The notes: a model not told the origin generated them from the sequence alone. DNA of 64,000 bases from Mucilaginibacter sp. SMC90 (GCF_022811725.1 NZ_CP094527.1:2852001-2916000); one strand, 5' to 3'; shown: positions 9,525 to 18,944, counted from the stretch's first letter. Program-made: numbers and translations.

Positions 9525-11125
9525 TGGACATGAGCAATCTTATTCCTGTTTTTAAACCCTGGGTGCCCGAGTGGCTTATCAGGATCACGTTACTGCTGGT
9601 TGTATTGCCGGGTATTATCCTGTTTTCATTATCTATCAGTAACGTAAGCGCTGCTGCCGGTTATTATGGCATAAGCCCTAATGATGCGCAGTTTTCGATG
9701 ATCATCCTGTATGCGGCAACAGCAAGCTTCGTGGTATTGGAGAAACGTTTTTTCAAAAGTATAGCCAGTAAAACTTATTTGCTCATCAGTGTATTGCTGT
9801 TGGTAACGACCTGTTATATCTGTTACTATGTGCACACCTTTTTTGTGTTGTTGATTTTTAGATATATACAGGGCATGCTCACCTGTGCAAGCCTCAGCAT
9901 TACACTCACGCTGATGTTTACCCGCTTGCATAGCGAGCGATCTAAGGAAATCGGTTACTCGGTTGTTTACTGTATCCTGCTGTGTGTATCACCCTTGTCA
10001 ACGCTGTTTACGGCTTCCATTATCGATAACTTTAACTTTAATGTGATATACAAATGCGCCATCTATTCCTTTTTGCCGGGAGCTATATTGATGTGTATCA
10101 TCATGAACAATGTACGCCTTCACCGTAAACTGCCCCTGTACCAGCTGGATTGGGCCAGTTTTGTGATCTATTCGGCAGGGCTTTGTTTAATCGGTTATAT
10201 CATGGTTTACGGCCAGCAGTACGATTGGTTTGACGACAACCGGATTCTTTATAGTGCTGTAGGAGCCACAGTATTGCTTGCTATTTTCGTGATCAGGCAG
10301 CTTAGCTCCAAGCGGCCTTACTTTCATATCCAGGCCTTTAAATACCGCAAATTTGTATTGGCTGCGCTGCTGTTGTTTGTGTTTTACATCTGCCGTGGTT
10401 CGTTCGGGGTTACCACTTCATTTATGAGTAGCGCAATGGGTATGGATCCGATACATGTGGGATACCTGCTTATTTATAATCTTGCTGCTATCATTATAAG
10501 TGTTATCATATCGTCACGGTTCTTACTAATGAAGACACCGTTGCGGCAGGTCCTGATTTTGGGTTTTACCTTTTTGTTGGCATTTCATGTATACATGTGC
10601 TTTGTATTTTCAACACAAGTTAATACCGAAGATCTGATCATCCCGGTAATATTACAAGGCTTGGGCGCCGGTATGTTAATGACCCCGGTAATCCTATTTG
10701 TAATTTCATCATCTCCGGTTCAATATGGTACAACCGGTTCTGCAGTTGGTATTTTTATGCGTTTTACGGGCTTTAGCAGTAGTATAGCACTTATCAATTA
10801 TTTTCAATTATACAGGCAAAATGATCATGCCAATCGTTTCCAGGAGCAATTGAGCCAGTTAAACCCGTTTGCTGTTCAAAAGTTAGCTGTATATAAGCAA
10901 GCTTTAACAGGCAAAGGTATAGCTGCCGATCAGGCCACGAAAATAGCCAACGGTTTGCTCAACAAAAATATCAATGCGCAAACCCAGCTGCGTTTTGCTG
11001 TTGATTATTATCAGCTCATCAGCTGGGTATTGCTTGCTCTTATTTTGTTGGTGATTTTATTCCCATCGGCTAACCGCACAATCATAAACCTTAAATCACG
11101 CCAGCCTGCGCCGGTAGTTTACTGA
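9524..11125 (+). CDS. MFS efflux transporter (EmrB/DHA2-like)
   Basis: The 533-residue polytopic membrane protein has roughly 14 hydrophobic segments, consistent with the 14-helix DHA2 drug:H+ antiporters. Segments include LLLVVLPGIILFSLSIS, a helix with FRYIQGMLTCASLSITLTL, and late PVILQGLGAGMLMTPVILFVI, which resembles the conserved GxxxGP-type motif C region without being canonical. The first ATG overlaps the adaptor stop (TAATG); Met3 is an alternative start. Together with the two genes upstream it makes a tripartite EmrAB-TolC-like exporter. The substrate is unknown. The gene ends 5 bases before the end of the convergent permease gene. Confidence 0.88.
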   Translation: MDMSNLIPVFKPWVPEWLIRITLLLVVLPGIILFSLSISNVSAAAGYYGISPNDAQFSMIILYAATASFVVLEKRFFKSIASKTYLLISVLLLVTTCYICYYVHTFFVLLIFRYIQGMLTCASLSITLTLMFTRLHSERSKEIGYSVVYCILLCVSPLSTLFTASIIDNFNFNVIYKCAIYSFLPGAILMCIIMNNVRLHRKLPLYQLDWASFVIYSAGLCLIGYIMVYGQQYDWFDDNRILYSAVGATVLLAIFVIRQLSSKRPYFHIQAFKYRKFVLAALLLFVFYICRGSFGVTTSFMSSAMGMDPIHVGYLLIYNLAAIIISVIISSRFLLMKTPLRQVLILGFTFLLAFHVYMCFVFSTQVNTEDLIIPVILQGLGAGMLMTPVILFVISSSPVQYGTTGSAVGIFMRFTGFSSSIALINYFQLYRQNDHANRFQEQLSQLNPFAVQKLAVYKQALTGKGIAADQATKIANGLLNKNINAQTQLRFAVDYYQLISWVLLALILLVILFPSANRTIINLKSRQPAPVVY

Positions 11126-11130
11126 TCGTT

Positions 11131-13542
11131 TTATTCACTTCTTAAACTCTTTACCGGGTTTTCCAGTGCCGCCCTGATGCTTTGATAGCTTACCGTTAAT
11201 AAGGTGATCACCAAGGCACCTGCAGCAGTTATTGCGAAGATCCACCAGGAAATCTCGGCCCTGAATTGATAATGCTGCAACCACTTGTTCATGAAATAGT
11301 AAGCAAGGGGAGAGGCAATTAGTAATGATATCATCACCAGTAATACAAAGTCGTTAGAGAGCAATCGCCATAAATTAAATACGGATGCACCCAATACCTT
11401 GCGTACGCCAATTTCCTTAACCCTTTGCTCAGCAACAAAAGAAGCAAGCCCAAAAAGGCCAAGGCATGAAATGATAATAGCCAAGCCGGCAAAAACGGTA
11501 GCCAGCCTGCCAATATGTTCTTCGGCGGTAAATTTGGAGGCGTATTCGTCATCGGCAAATTTGTACTCGAAGGGGGCCGATGGAATGAGCTTCTTGAAAA
11601 CTGCTTCTATTTTAGGTAATGCCTGGCTGGCGCTTACATCGGGTTTTATCTTAATGTTGATCAGGCTTGTGGAAACATGGCCTTTGATCATAAATATGGT
11701 TGGGTACATTGGTGCGTATGGTGATTCCATGATCATATCTTTAACCACGCCCAAAATCTTATAATGTTTTATAGGCTGATCCTGGAATTTCCAGCTTACT
11801 TCTTCGCCGATAGGGTTTTTTAGTCCCATATATTTAACGGCCGATTCATTGATGACAAGGCCAGATGAGTCGGTAATAAAATTCCTTGAAAAATCGCGCC
11901 CGTTTACAAATTGCCAGCCGACGGTTTTGCCATACTCAAAGGTTACTGGTAAGGTGCCAAACTGATCCTCAAGGTTAGGGTTTTTGCCGCGCCACGTAAA
12001 GCCTCCGTTACCCGAAGCTATCTCGGTAACTTTGCCAAATGATTCGGACATTTCGGTTACTACGCCTGTGTTTTTCAGCTCGGAGCGGAGCAGATCGTAC
12101 TTTCCATCAAAATCGCTCGATTTTTTTTCGATCATCACCAACCCTTCACGGGTATAACCTACCGGGCGGTTTTTGGCTATCTGGATTTGTCTGTAAACTA
12201 CTATAGTACATATGATAAGGGCAACTGATACAGTAAATTGTGCCACCACCATCACCTTGCGCGGAATGGATGCAAAACGCCCAACCTTGAAAGCTCCTTT
12301 TAATACTTTTACAGGATTAAAGGATGACAGGTACAAGGCCGGATAGCTGCCTGCTACAATGCTGGTTATAAAAATAAATAGAATCCCGGCCGTCCAGAAA
12401 TAAACATTTTGCCATGGTATTACTATTTGCTTGCCGGATAGATCATTGAACCAGGAGAGCGATAAGCGTACCAGGATGAGCGACACCACAAAGGAAAGCA
12501 GCACAACCAAAAAAGATTCGCTGTAAAACTGGCCTATCAGTTGTTTGCGCATGGAACCGATGGCTTTCCTTACACCTATTTCCTTAGCCCGTTTTTCGGA
12601 ACGCGCAGTGCTTAAGTTCATGAAATTGATACAGGCCAGGAGTAACACAAAGGCACCAATAATACCGATAAGGTATAGCATTTGCATGGGGCCGCTATCT
12701 GCAACGCCTCGTTTGTAGTTGTGCAGGTGCCAGTCGCGCATGGGGTGTAAAAATACCTGCGGGTTTAGTTTAGCCTCGTCTTTAAAGTTGGCAAGGTTCT
12801 TTGATTCGGCGTCTTTAATGTTTTTTGAAACCTTTTCAAAATCGGTGTTGGGGTTGATCTCCACATAGATTTTAAGGAAGTGGTTTTGCCAGTCGTTTGA
12901 TGCCTGTTTTATCCAGGGATTATCGATTATCCATAAATCGGCAGGTGAGATAAACTTAAGATCCTTAAACTGTGTATTTACCGGCAGATCTTCATAAACA
13001 CCGGTAACTTTCACGTTCAATTTGTTATTGATCTTCATTAACCTGTTTACCGGGTTAATATCACCAAAAAATGCCCGGGAGGTTGATTGCGAAAGCATAA
13101 TTGAATAAGGATCTGTTAGTCCCGCCCGCGAGCCATAAATCATTTTCAGTGTCAGCATTTCAGGAGCGCCGGGATCCATGAACAGGCCAGTTCTGGATAG
13201 TTTCTTATCGCCGGCCGATAGGATATCGTCAACATCCCACGAAGCCATGACAATATGCTTGAAATTATCTTTATAGTTTGCTTTAAGCTCCGTTACCATC
13301 GGTACCTGCATCGATCCATTTGCAAAGGGCTCTTTGGTATGGGGATCGGTAAGCCGGGTCCGTACCTGGGCAATGCGGTCGTAGTTTTGATGATATTTGT
13401 CAAATGACAACTCGTCCCAAATCCATAAACTGATGAGTACAGTTACGGCCATACCTATCGCCAGGCCGCCGATATTGATCAGGGATGAAACCTTATTCTT
13501 TAAAAGGTTTCTCCATGCAACTTTTAAGTAGTTTTTAATCAT
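11131..13542 (-). CDS. ABC transporter permease, MacB/FtsX family
   Basis: This 803-residue protein starts with the typical Bacteroidota opening MIKNYLKVAWRNLLKNKVSS and a first membrane helix (about 21-43). A MacB_PCD-like periplasmic domain follows (~45-260). A first FtsX block has LLACINFMNLSTARSEKRA and KEIGVRKAIG (~285-415). A second periplasmic domain and a second FtsX block (~675-800) carry FVAEQRVKEIGVRKVLGAS. No ATPase gene is adjacent, which is common for this family: permease-only genes scattered in the genome. The role is probably mechanotransmission or efflux of a peptide or antimicrobial, with unknown specificity. Confidence 0.9.
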   Translation of the reverse strand: MIKNYLKVAWRNLLKNKVSSLINIGGLAIGMAVTVLISLWIWDELSFDKYHQNYDRIAQVRTRLTDPHTKEPFANGSMQVPMVTELKANYKDNFKHIVMASWDVDDILSAGDKKLSRTGLFMDPGAPEMLTLKMIYGSRAGLTDPYSIMLSQSTSRAFFGDINPVNRLMKINNKLNVKVTGVYEDLPVNTQFKDLKFISPADLWIIDNPWIKQASNDWQNHFLKIYVEINPNTDFEKVSKNIKDAESKNLANFKDEAKLNPQVFLHPMRDWHLHNYKRGVADSGPMQMLYLIGIIGAFVLLLACINFMNLSTARSEKRAKEIGVRKAIGSMRKQLIGQFYSESFLVVLLSFVVSLILVRLSLSWFNDLSGKQIVIPWQNVYFWTAGILFIFITSIVAGSYPALYLSSFNPVKVLKGAFKVGRFASIPRKVMVVAQFTVSVALIICTIVVYRQIQIAKNRPVGYTREGLVMIEKKSSDFDGKYDLLRSELKNTGVVTEMSESFGKVTEIASGNGGFTWRGKNPNLEDQFGTLPVTFEYGKTVGWQFVNGRDFSRNFITDSSGLVINESAVKYMGLKNPIGEEVSWKFQDQPIKHYKILGVVKDMIMESPYAPMYPTIFMIKGHVSTSLINIKIKPDVSASQALPKIEAVFKKLIPSAPFEYKFADDEYASKFTAEEHIGRLATVFAGLAIIISCLGLFGLASFVAEQRVKEIGVRKVLGASVFNLWRLLSNDFVLLVMISLLIASPLAYYFMNKWLQHYQFRAEISWWIFAITAAGALVITLLTVSYQSIRAALENPVKSLRSE

Positions 13543-13774
13543 GGCTTTACGGGTTAACTTTACTAAAAAAGGGAGCTTTAAAAGTACAGCTAAAAATATA
13601 ATGCCATGTATTTAATATATTGATTATTAGCTATTTGTGTTGTTTTTTTGGCAGGGCTGTTGTATCAAAAGCGTACATGCTGCGTTCATTTTCATAACAA
13701 GCCGCAAATTGGTAAGTTGTTATGAATAGATGAGCCGCCCGGGAACAAACAGGATGTTGAGGGAAGTTGTTCAG

Positions 13775-13811
13775 TTCCTTCTCCGTTTTTAAATTTAAAA
13801 TGGAGAAGGAA
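13775..13811 (-). terminator. Perfect 10-bp inverted repeat in the permease/HTH gap
   Basis: TTCCTTCTCC (13775-13784) pairs with GGAGAAGGAA (13802-13811) around an A/T-only centre apart from one G; pairing extends inward with one mismatch. It lies about 85 bases past the end of the minus-strand HTH gene and 230 bases before the permease start. It could therefore terminate the HTH transcript or bind a regulator. No clear T-run follows on either strand. The rest of the 353-base gap 13543-13895 shows no gene. Confidence 0.35.
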
Positions 13812-13895
13812 TTGAATATTGAATTATGATTCGTGAATTGTTTAGCAGAAGATCACGAATTTATATTTAGCTAAATATCGGTGTGTTAAAATAGC

Positions 13896-14228
13896 TTATT
13901 CGGCAGATAGTAGTTGAACATACTGTTCCAGCAAAATAATGTATTTGTCTTTCCAAAGGTTTACCCTGCTTTGGTTTGGCCTCATCATTTCCCGGCTCCT
14001 AACGTCATATATATCATTTGTTTTCTGGAAATATTCCGGAAATTCTTTCGAAAAGTCATGATCTACAATTTTGCCTATGCGGTGAATGATATCTGCATTT
14101 AACTCTTTTCTGTTAAACCATTGATATACTACGCTTCTGCTCACATCTGAGTGCTGCGCAAGTTCTGTAATACTGAATCCTTTTTTTCTAACGAGTATCT
14201 CTACAATTTGACCGTGATGTTTTTGCAT
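13896..14228 (-). CDS. Small HTH protein, paralogue of 15814-16182
   Basis: The 110-residue protein has an N-terminal helix-turn-helix (about residues 8-40: IVEILVRKKGFSITELAQHS, then SRSVVYQWFNRKELNAD), resembling phage-repressor or HTH_3-type domains. A conserved block IIHRIGKIVDHDFSKEFPEYF follows, then a C-terminal helical tail WKDKYIILLEQYVQLL. The same architecture and phrases occur in the protein at 15814-16182. It is a likely DNA-binding regulator; target unknown. Both paralogues are on the minus strand with the pyrophosphatase gene between them on the plus strand. Confidence 0.75.
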   Translation of the reverse strand: MQKHHGQIVEILVRKKGFSITELAQHSDVSRSVVYQWFNRKELNADIIHRIGKIVDHDFSKEFPEYFQKTNDIYDVRSREMMRPNQSRVNLWKDKYIILLEQYVQLLSAE

Positions 14229-15065
14229 AATTTTTAGCTGTGAAAAGTTAAAAAACTAATCCAAAATAAGCTTAGGTACTATCCAATAATTAGTTGTTAA
14301 TCAATTCACTAACTATTGCCATGTAACCGTGTATTACAACATCTATGCCAGTGTATCCGATTTAATCTCGACGAAATTGATAGAACATGTTAGTTTGCGA
14401 GCAAAAGAAAATTCCAACTTTTAAGAATAATTTTAACTTTAATGATATTTATTTTCTCTCACTGGTTATTTGAAATGGGGAATTGTGTATTTATTTGCGT
14501 CCACGGTGTGGAATAATGTGTACATAGTGAGAAATTTTATTCCCGATTTGGAATTTTTGAAATAGTAGGGTGTTGTTAAAAAAGAAATAGTGAGAAATAA
14601 CTGCCCTAAGTGTTACAATAATGTTACATTTTTAATACCCGATTTGCAAATGTGTGAATCCATGGCAGAATTTTTTTTACCAGTAGATATTATATTAAAA
14701 GTTAATTAATATCGAATTAACATTAGGCTCAGCTGATTCACAGCATTAAAAGTAATTGTTTAAATATAATTATATAGCCTGCCAAATAACATGTATCGGT
14801 TTTATTTATTTAACGAGTAGCTGTCAATAAAGTTTGATAGCAATTGTAGTTATTGCTTGCGCTGTTTCATACTTTGCCAGGATTATTATATAACGGAATT
14901 TTATTGGTGCACCAGCCTGTAAATCAGCTAAAAGTGGTTGAAATTACAAGCTGTGAAGTGATTGGGCAGTAAAGTGTATAAAAAAACGAATAGGAATATT
15001 TCAATGAAATTGCTAAATTGTTAGTACTTTCATAAAAAAATTACCAGAAGATTAAATTACTACCA
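14229..15065. other. 837-base AT-rich intergenic region without a visible gene
   Basis: This stretch separates the divergent HTH gene (minus) and pyrophosphatase gene (plus), so it must hold both promoters. It is strongly AT-rich with frequent stops in all frames. I found no convincing ORF, tRNA, long repeat or full TAnnTTTG promoter. It may contain an unannotated small RNA, but nothing in it proves that. Confidence 0.5.
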
Positions 15066-15626
15066 ATGAATACACAACATCCATGGCATGAAGTATCAAC
15101 AGGGCCTAAAATTCCTTACGTTGTAAATGCCGTTATTGAAATTCCTAAAGGATCAAAAGCTAAATATGAAATTGATAAAGAATCCGGACTTTTAAAGTTA
15201 GACCGTGTTCTTTTTTCATCGGTAATGTATCCGGCTAATTATGGGTTTATTCCTCAAACCTATTGCGATGATGAAGATCCGCTTGATATTTTAGTATTAT
15301 GCTCGGTTGATGTTTTTCCGATGTCAATTATTGAAGCAAAAGTGATAGGGGTGATGCATATGATTGATAATGGCCAGCAAGATGATAAAATTATAGCTGT
15401 TGCCAATAATGATATGTCTGTTAATTATATAAATGATTTAAGCGAGCTGCCTCCTCACACTATTAAAGAGATTGAGTGTTTCTTTAAAGACTATAAAGTT
15501 TTAGAAGGAAAAAATGTAACAGTTGAACGCTGGATGGGAGTAAGCTACGGGCATCGCGTTATAGAAGATAGCATGGTGTTGTATGATGTTAACTTTAAAC
15601 CAGCTCAAAACAAGGTGGCCGGATAA
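15066..15626 (+). CDS. ppa: Inorganic pyrophosphatase (family I)
   Basis: The 186-residue protein is of family I length and hydrolyses pyrophosphate to two phosphates in the cytosol, pulling biosynthetic reactions such as nucleotide-sugar formation and amino-acid adenylation. The diagnostic metal-binding signature is D69-E70-D71-P72-L73-D74-I75-L76, matching the D-x-D-P-x-D pattern. Upstream are IEIPKGSKAKYEIDKESG and VMYPANYGFIPQTYCDDED. The position beside polysaccharide and NRPS genes, both of which release pyrophosphate, is suggestive, but the gene is a housekeeping one and has its own long upstream region and a hairpin behind it. Confidence 0.96.
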   Translation: MNTQHPWHEVSTGPKIPYVVNAVIEIPKGSKAKYEIDKESGLLKLDRVLFSSVMYPANYGFIPQTYCDDEDPLDILVLCSVDVFPMSIIEAKVIGVMHMIDNGQQDDKIIAVANNDMSVNYINDLSELPPHTIKEIECFFKDYKVLEGKNVTVERWMGVSYGHRVIEDSMVLYDVNFKPAQNKVAG

Positions 15627-15648
15627 TAAATGTATCCTGCATCAATAA

Positions 15649-15701
15649 AAAAATGCTTAACTCGGTTTGTGTTATTTAACTCTTCCGAATTAAGCATTTT
15701 T
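15649..15701 (+). terminator. Rho-independent terminator of ppa
   Basis: A 17-base stem with one mismatch is formed by AAAAATGCTTAACTCGG (15649-15665) and CCGAATTAAGCATTTTT (15685-15701), with a 19-base loop, 23 bases after the ppa stop. The A-run before and T-run after the stem make it look bidirectional, so it could also stop transcripts coming from the minus-strand HTH gene at 15814. Confidence 0.75.
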
Positions 15702-15813
15702 AATTTTCTACTTATCCTTGCCTGTTTACGCAGTTTAAGTTAATAGGTCAGATATTATAGTATACCTTTTAAGGTTTTTGCTGTTTCCTTGCAATCATCG
15801 ACACATTACTATT

Positions 15814-16182
15814 TTAGCGTCGTTCATCAAATTTCCTTTTTGAATTTTCGAGAAGGCTCTTATTATACTTTTCCAGTAACTCTATGTATTTATCCCTCCA
15901 GTAAGAGTCTTCCATCTCTTCTGTATGATAATCCGGGGTTTGATAGCCCTGGGTTTTAATATTGTCAAATTCGCCCTCTGTAAACAAGTGGGGAAATTCG
16001 ACAGAAAAATCATGTTTCAGGCAAAGGCCTATCTTGTATATGATTTTTGGCTTCAGATATTTTTGATTAAACCAGTAATAAACGGAGCGTCGGTTAACGT
16101 TAGTGAATCGTGCGATTTCGCTTATGCTGCAGCCTTTGCGCCTAACCACTTTCTCCACTATTTCACCATGGTGCAAATCCAT
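15814..16182 (-). CDS. Small HTH protein, paralogue of 13896-14228
   Basis: The 122-residue protein has an N-terminal helix-turn-helix (HHGEIVEKVVRRKGCSISEIA, then NVNRRSVYYWFNQKYLKP, about residues 4-45). IIYKIGLCLKHDFSVEFPHLF follows, then a charged helical tail with WRDKYIELLEKYNKSL. Against 13896-14228 the shared pattern is HHG-IVE--VR-KG-SI-E-A...N-S-VY-WFN...I--IG---HDFS-EFP--F and a WRDKY/WKDKY tail. It lies downstream of the UpxY-like gene on the same strand, with a gap of about 107 bases, so the two may be co-transcribed. Function is inferred as DNA binding only. Confidence 0.75.
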   Translation of the reverse strand: MDLHHGEIVEKVVRRKGCSISEIARFTNVNRRSVYYWFNQKYLKPKIIYKIGLCLKHDFSVEFPHLFTEGEFDNIKTQGYQTPDYHTEEMEDSYWRDKYIELLEKYNKSLLENSKRKFDERR

Positions 16183-16289
16183 AAGTTTCTATAAATAAGT
16201 TTTGAATTGCCTGATAACAACTTAATTGTAAAGTAAGTTGATAATTATTATAAAATATAAATAACAAGTTAATAATACACCTTAAAAAA

Positions 16290-16823
16290 TTAACTTGCAA
16301 CATTTAAACATATTTGGTCTACGTTTACTTTTACTGTCAAAACGCAATTAAGCTGCTCAATGGTCATCAATATATTTTTGCCCATTATCTGAGTAACTAC
16401 GCCCTGGTAATTATAAAGTAAACCGTCTTTTATTTTAACTTTATTGCCAATATTTAAGTTTTGAATGCTGATGAGCTCAACTTCTGAGTAGTTATTGACA
16501 ATTGATTTTATGCGTTCAATTTCTGCATCATTTAATATTACAGGTTTTCCGCAATAGGATACAAAATTTATTACTCCCGGAACCTGCTTCACCTTAAGCT
16601 GTTCGCCGGCATTTACTTTAACAAACACATATGATGGAAACAAAGGTGTCTCTATCATCTTGTTTCTATCAGCCCATTTTTTAAGTGATTTAATCACCGG
16701 ACAAAAGGCTGTGATCCTGTTATCATTTAAAGTTCTGTCTATTTTTTTCTCAAAACGGGATCTTGTATATACAACCATCCAATTGTGTGATGCAGGCTTA
16801 AGTAAAACGGCGTTTTTCATCAT
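16290..16823 (-). CDS. UpxY-type NusG-like transcription antiterminator
   Basis: From the ATG at 16823 the protein has 178 residues, the usual UpxY size. The NusG N-terminal domain runs from HNWMVVYTRSRFEKKI through FCPVIKSLKKWADR, LFPSYVFVKV and VPGVINFVSYCGKPVIL. A KOW-like segment follows (IGNKVKIKDGLLYNYQGVV). The frame stays open upstream to an ATG at 16940 and a TTG at 16952, but the extra residues do not look like NusG. In Bacteroides, UpxY proteins load on the 5' leader of their own capsule operon and prevent premature termination. Here the gene points away from the polysaccharide genes that start at 17643, so it could only act on them in trans. The family call is good; the target is inferred. 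Confidence 0.85.
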   Translation of the reverse strand: MMKNAVLLKPASHNWMVVYTRSRFEKKIDRTLNDNRITAFCPVIKSLKKWADRNKMIETPLFPSYVFVKVNAGEQLKVKQVPGVINFVSYCGKPVILNDAEIERIKSIVNNYSEVELISIQNLNIGNKVKIKDGLLYNYQGVVTQIMGKNILMTIEQLNCVLTVKVNVDQICLNVAS

Positions 16824-16952
16824 ATTTATTTGATTGCTGTTTTTATTCGTTTGAAAATGAGGTATATAATCAAAATAATGTTTTTCAATTTTTAATGCAT
16901 TATTTTCATAAAAATCGCCAATTAGTTTAATAATTCGCATAGCCTCACACAA

Positions 16953-17642
16953 TTTGTTTGAAAACTGTGAAAAAAGTGTGGTGTGAAAAATAGGTGATAT
17001 CGAAGAATCAGAGGGGCGCTTGCAAGCCTGTTAAGATGACAATTATTAACTGCGGGGAAGATAGAAATGTAAAAAAATTAATGAATAGTTATCTAAGGTT
17101 CGAGTTTAATTAATAGTTATTTTTTGGCAATTTTATTTTCTTTATAGGTTAACAGGAATATCTGCTTGATAACTTTAACAACATACGTATGGTGTGTTGT
17201 TGATGCTTTTTATCAACCCGCGCCATACGTAAAGGCCTCTTAATTTGTTACAAGAATGTGAATAATATCTCACTTTTGTACAATTTAAAACAATCGTTGC
17301 TTTTATTGATGGAAAGTAAATAATATGGGTAATTTTGTATCAATGTGTTAAATAAAATTCATGTTTAATTAAACATTGATAATGAATTGTTAAATAGGCG
17401 CATGAATTTTTAATAAAAAACGGTCATTGTAAGTGAAATGGCGAAGCTATATTCAATTATCAATTAACATCGCCGACCAATCCAATAATTATAACACCAC
17501 AGGTTCACATTGATTTACTTTATTTTAAGCATAGGTTCCCAGGCCTGGGTTTAATACCGTGGAATAATAAATTAACTTTAAGTGAATTAAATTAAAGCGT
17601 AACAGGATCATATCAAAATCCCGTCGCTGATAACTTAATCAA
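16953..17642. other. Divergent AT-rich leader region between upxY-like gene and EPS locus
   Basis: These ~690-820 bases hold no convincing ORF. They must carry the promoter of the UpxY-like gene (minus) and of the WcaI-like gene (plus). A weak plus-strand promoter candidate is CACTTTTG at 17271-17278 (one mismatch to TAnnTTTG), with TTTG 23 bases upstream. GTGAAAA occurs twice near 16967-16987. A strong hairpin at 17184-17231 is listed separately. The long leader before the first glycosyltransferase is what would be expected for an antitermination-controlled operon. Confidence 0.45.
17184..17231. repeat. Long imperfect hairpin in the EPS leader region
   Basis: TACGTATGGTGTGTTGTTGA (17184-17203) pairs with the segment 17213-17231 (TCAACCCGCGCCATACGTA) with a 9-base loop. 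The outer 9 bases TACGTATGG/CCATACGTA and the inner TTGA/TCAA are perfect; the middle has G-T pairs and a one-base bulge. No T-run follows, so it is not a typical terminator. It may be a leader RNA structure or an operator for the divergent genes. Confidence 0.4.
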
Positions 17643-18944
17643 ATGAATACGCCAAACGCATCGAGCAAAAAGATATTAGTTATAGGCATCAACTTTTCTC
17701 CTGAACTAACCGGTATAGGTAAATATACCGGAGACATGGTTGATTGGTTTGTTGACAATAATTATAAATGCACCGTAGTTACATCGTTTCCGTATTACCC
17801 TTTCTGGAAGGTACAATCACCTTATAAAAACAGGTTTTATAAGCGTGAAGTATTAAAAGATGGCCGACTTACCGTTTACAGATGTCCGTTGTATGTACCT
17901 GAAAAGCCCGGTGGCCTAAAACGATTGATTCAGGAAGCCAGTTTTTTTCTGTCGGCTTTTTTTGCACTTGTTTACTTATTATTTAAGTCAAAAAATGATT
18001 ATATATTTTGTATAGCCCCACCGTTTCATTTAGGCTTTTTAGGGCTGTTTTACAGATTTTTTAAACGGGGAGAGATCATTTACCATATCCAGGACCTGCA
18101 AATTGAAGCAGCACGGGATTTAAATATGCTAAAATCAAAGCAAGCATTTAAAGTGTTGTTCGGAATGGAAAAGCTGATTATGAAGAAGGCTGATTTTGTA
18201 AGCTCTATTTCAAAAGGAATGCTTAAAAAAATTAGCCGTAAAATTGATCGTGAAATATCTTTTTTTCCCAATTGGGTTGATACAGATACCTGCTATCCTC
18301 TAAACAATAACGCCGAATTGAAATTAGTGTGGAATTTTGATGTGAACGATAAAGTTGTATTATATTCTGGCAGCATAGGCGAAAAACAAGGGATAGAAGC
18401 TATTTTGGATGTAGCAGACAGGCTTCGGGAATTTAAGTTTATAAAGTTTGTTATTTGCGGAACCGGGCCTCACAAAGATAAACTCATTCAGCGTGCTAAG
18501 ATACAGCAGCTTGATAACGTTAGTTTTTTTCCGCTTCAGGAGCGCCGCTTATTTAACAGCTTTTTGAATATGGCCGATGTACACCTGGTTTTGCAAAAAA
18601 AGAGTGCGGCCGACCTTGTTATGCCATCTAAGCTTACCACTATTTTAGCTGTTGGAGGATTAGCGCTGGTAACAGCCGAACAAGGCACTACCTTATATGA
18701 AGTAATAACAGATAACAGCATGGGGGTAGTTATTCCTCCCGAGGATATTGATCATTTGAAGGATGCTATCCTGAACTGCTGCACATCTGATAATACTGAA
18801 ATTAAATTAAATGCCCGTAATTATGCCGAAAATCACCTTAACGTTGGCAAGGTGATCAAAAGGATGATGTCAAATATGCAAAAAACTGTATATCCCGAAC
18901 CCAATGAAATTCAGTATTTGAGGTTAGACAGGGATGCGGATTAA
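17643..18944 (+). CDS. WcaI-like glycosyltransferase (GT4)
   Basis: The 433-residue GT-B enzyme would add a sugar to a lipid-linked exopolysaccharide repeat on the cytoplasmic face. The N-terminal acceptor domain has KILVIGINFSPELTGIGKYTG and TSFPYYPFWKV, phrases typical of the WcaI family of colanic-acid-like clusters. The C-terminal nucleotide-sugar domain has VLYSGSIGEKQGIEAILDVA and MPSKLTTILAVGGLALVTAE. A hydrophobic patch (about 100-118, FFLSAFFALVYLLFKS) may bind the membrane. It stands apart from the main polysaccharide operon, separated by three small genes of which two run the other way. Confidence 0.87.
   Translation: MNTPNASSKKILVIGINFSPELTGIGKYTGDMVDWFVDNNYKCTVVTSFPYYPFWKVQSPYKNRFYKREVLKDGRLTVYRCPLYVPEKPGGLKRLIQEASFFLSAFFALVYLLFKSKNDYIFCIAPPFHLGFLGLFYRFFKRGEIIYHIQDLQIEAARDLNMLKSKQAFKVLFGMEKLIMKKADFVSSISKGMLKKISRKIDREISFFPNWVDTDTCYPLNNNAELKLVWNFDVNDKVVLYSGSIGEKQGIEAILDVADRLREFKFIKFVICGTGPHKDKLIQRAKIQQLDNVSFFPLQERRLFNSFLNMADVHLVLQKKSAADLVMPSKLTTILAVGGLALVTAEQGTTLYEVITDNSMGVVIPPEDIDHLKDAILNCCTSDNTEIKLNARNYAENHLNVGKVIKRMMSNMQKTVYPEPNEIQYLRLDRDAD

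Noticed and set aside
14229..15065. tRNA or rRNA gene in the long gap before ppa
   Set aside because: No cloverleaf-like sequence or conserved tRNA T-arm motif was found by eye.
16824..16952. N-terminal extension of the UpxY-like protein from TTG 16952 or ATG 16940
   Set aside because: The extra ~40 residues lack NusG similarity, and a double ATG at 16823/16820 sits just before the conserved domain. Not fully excluded.
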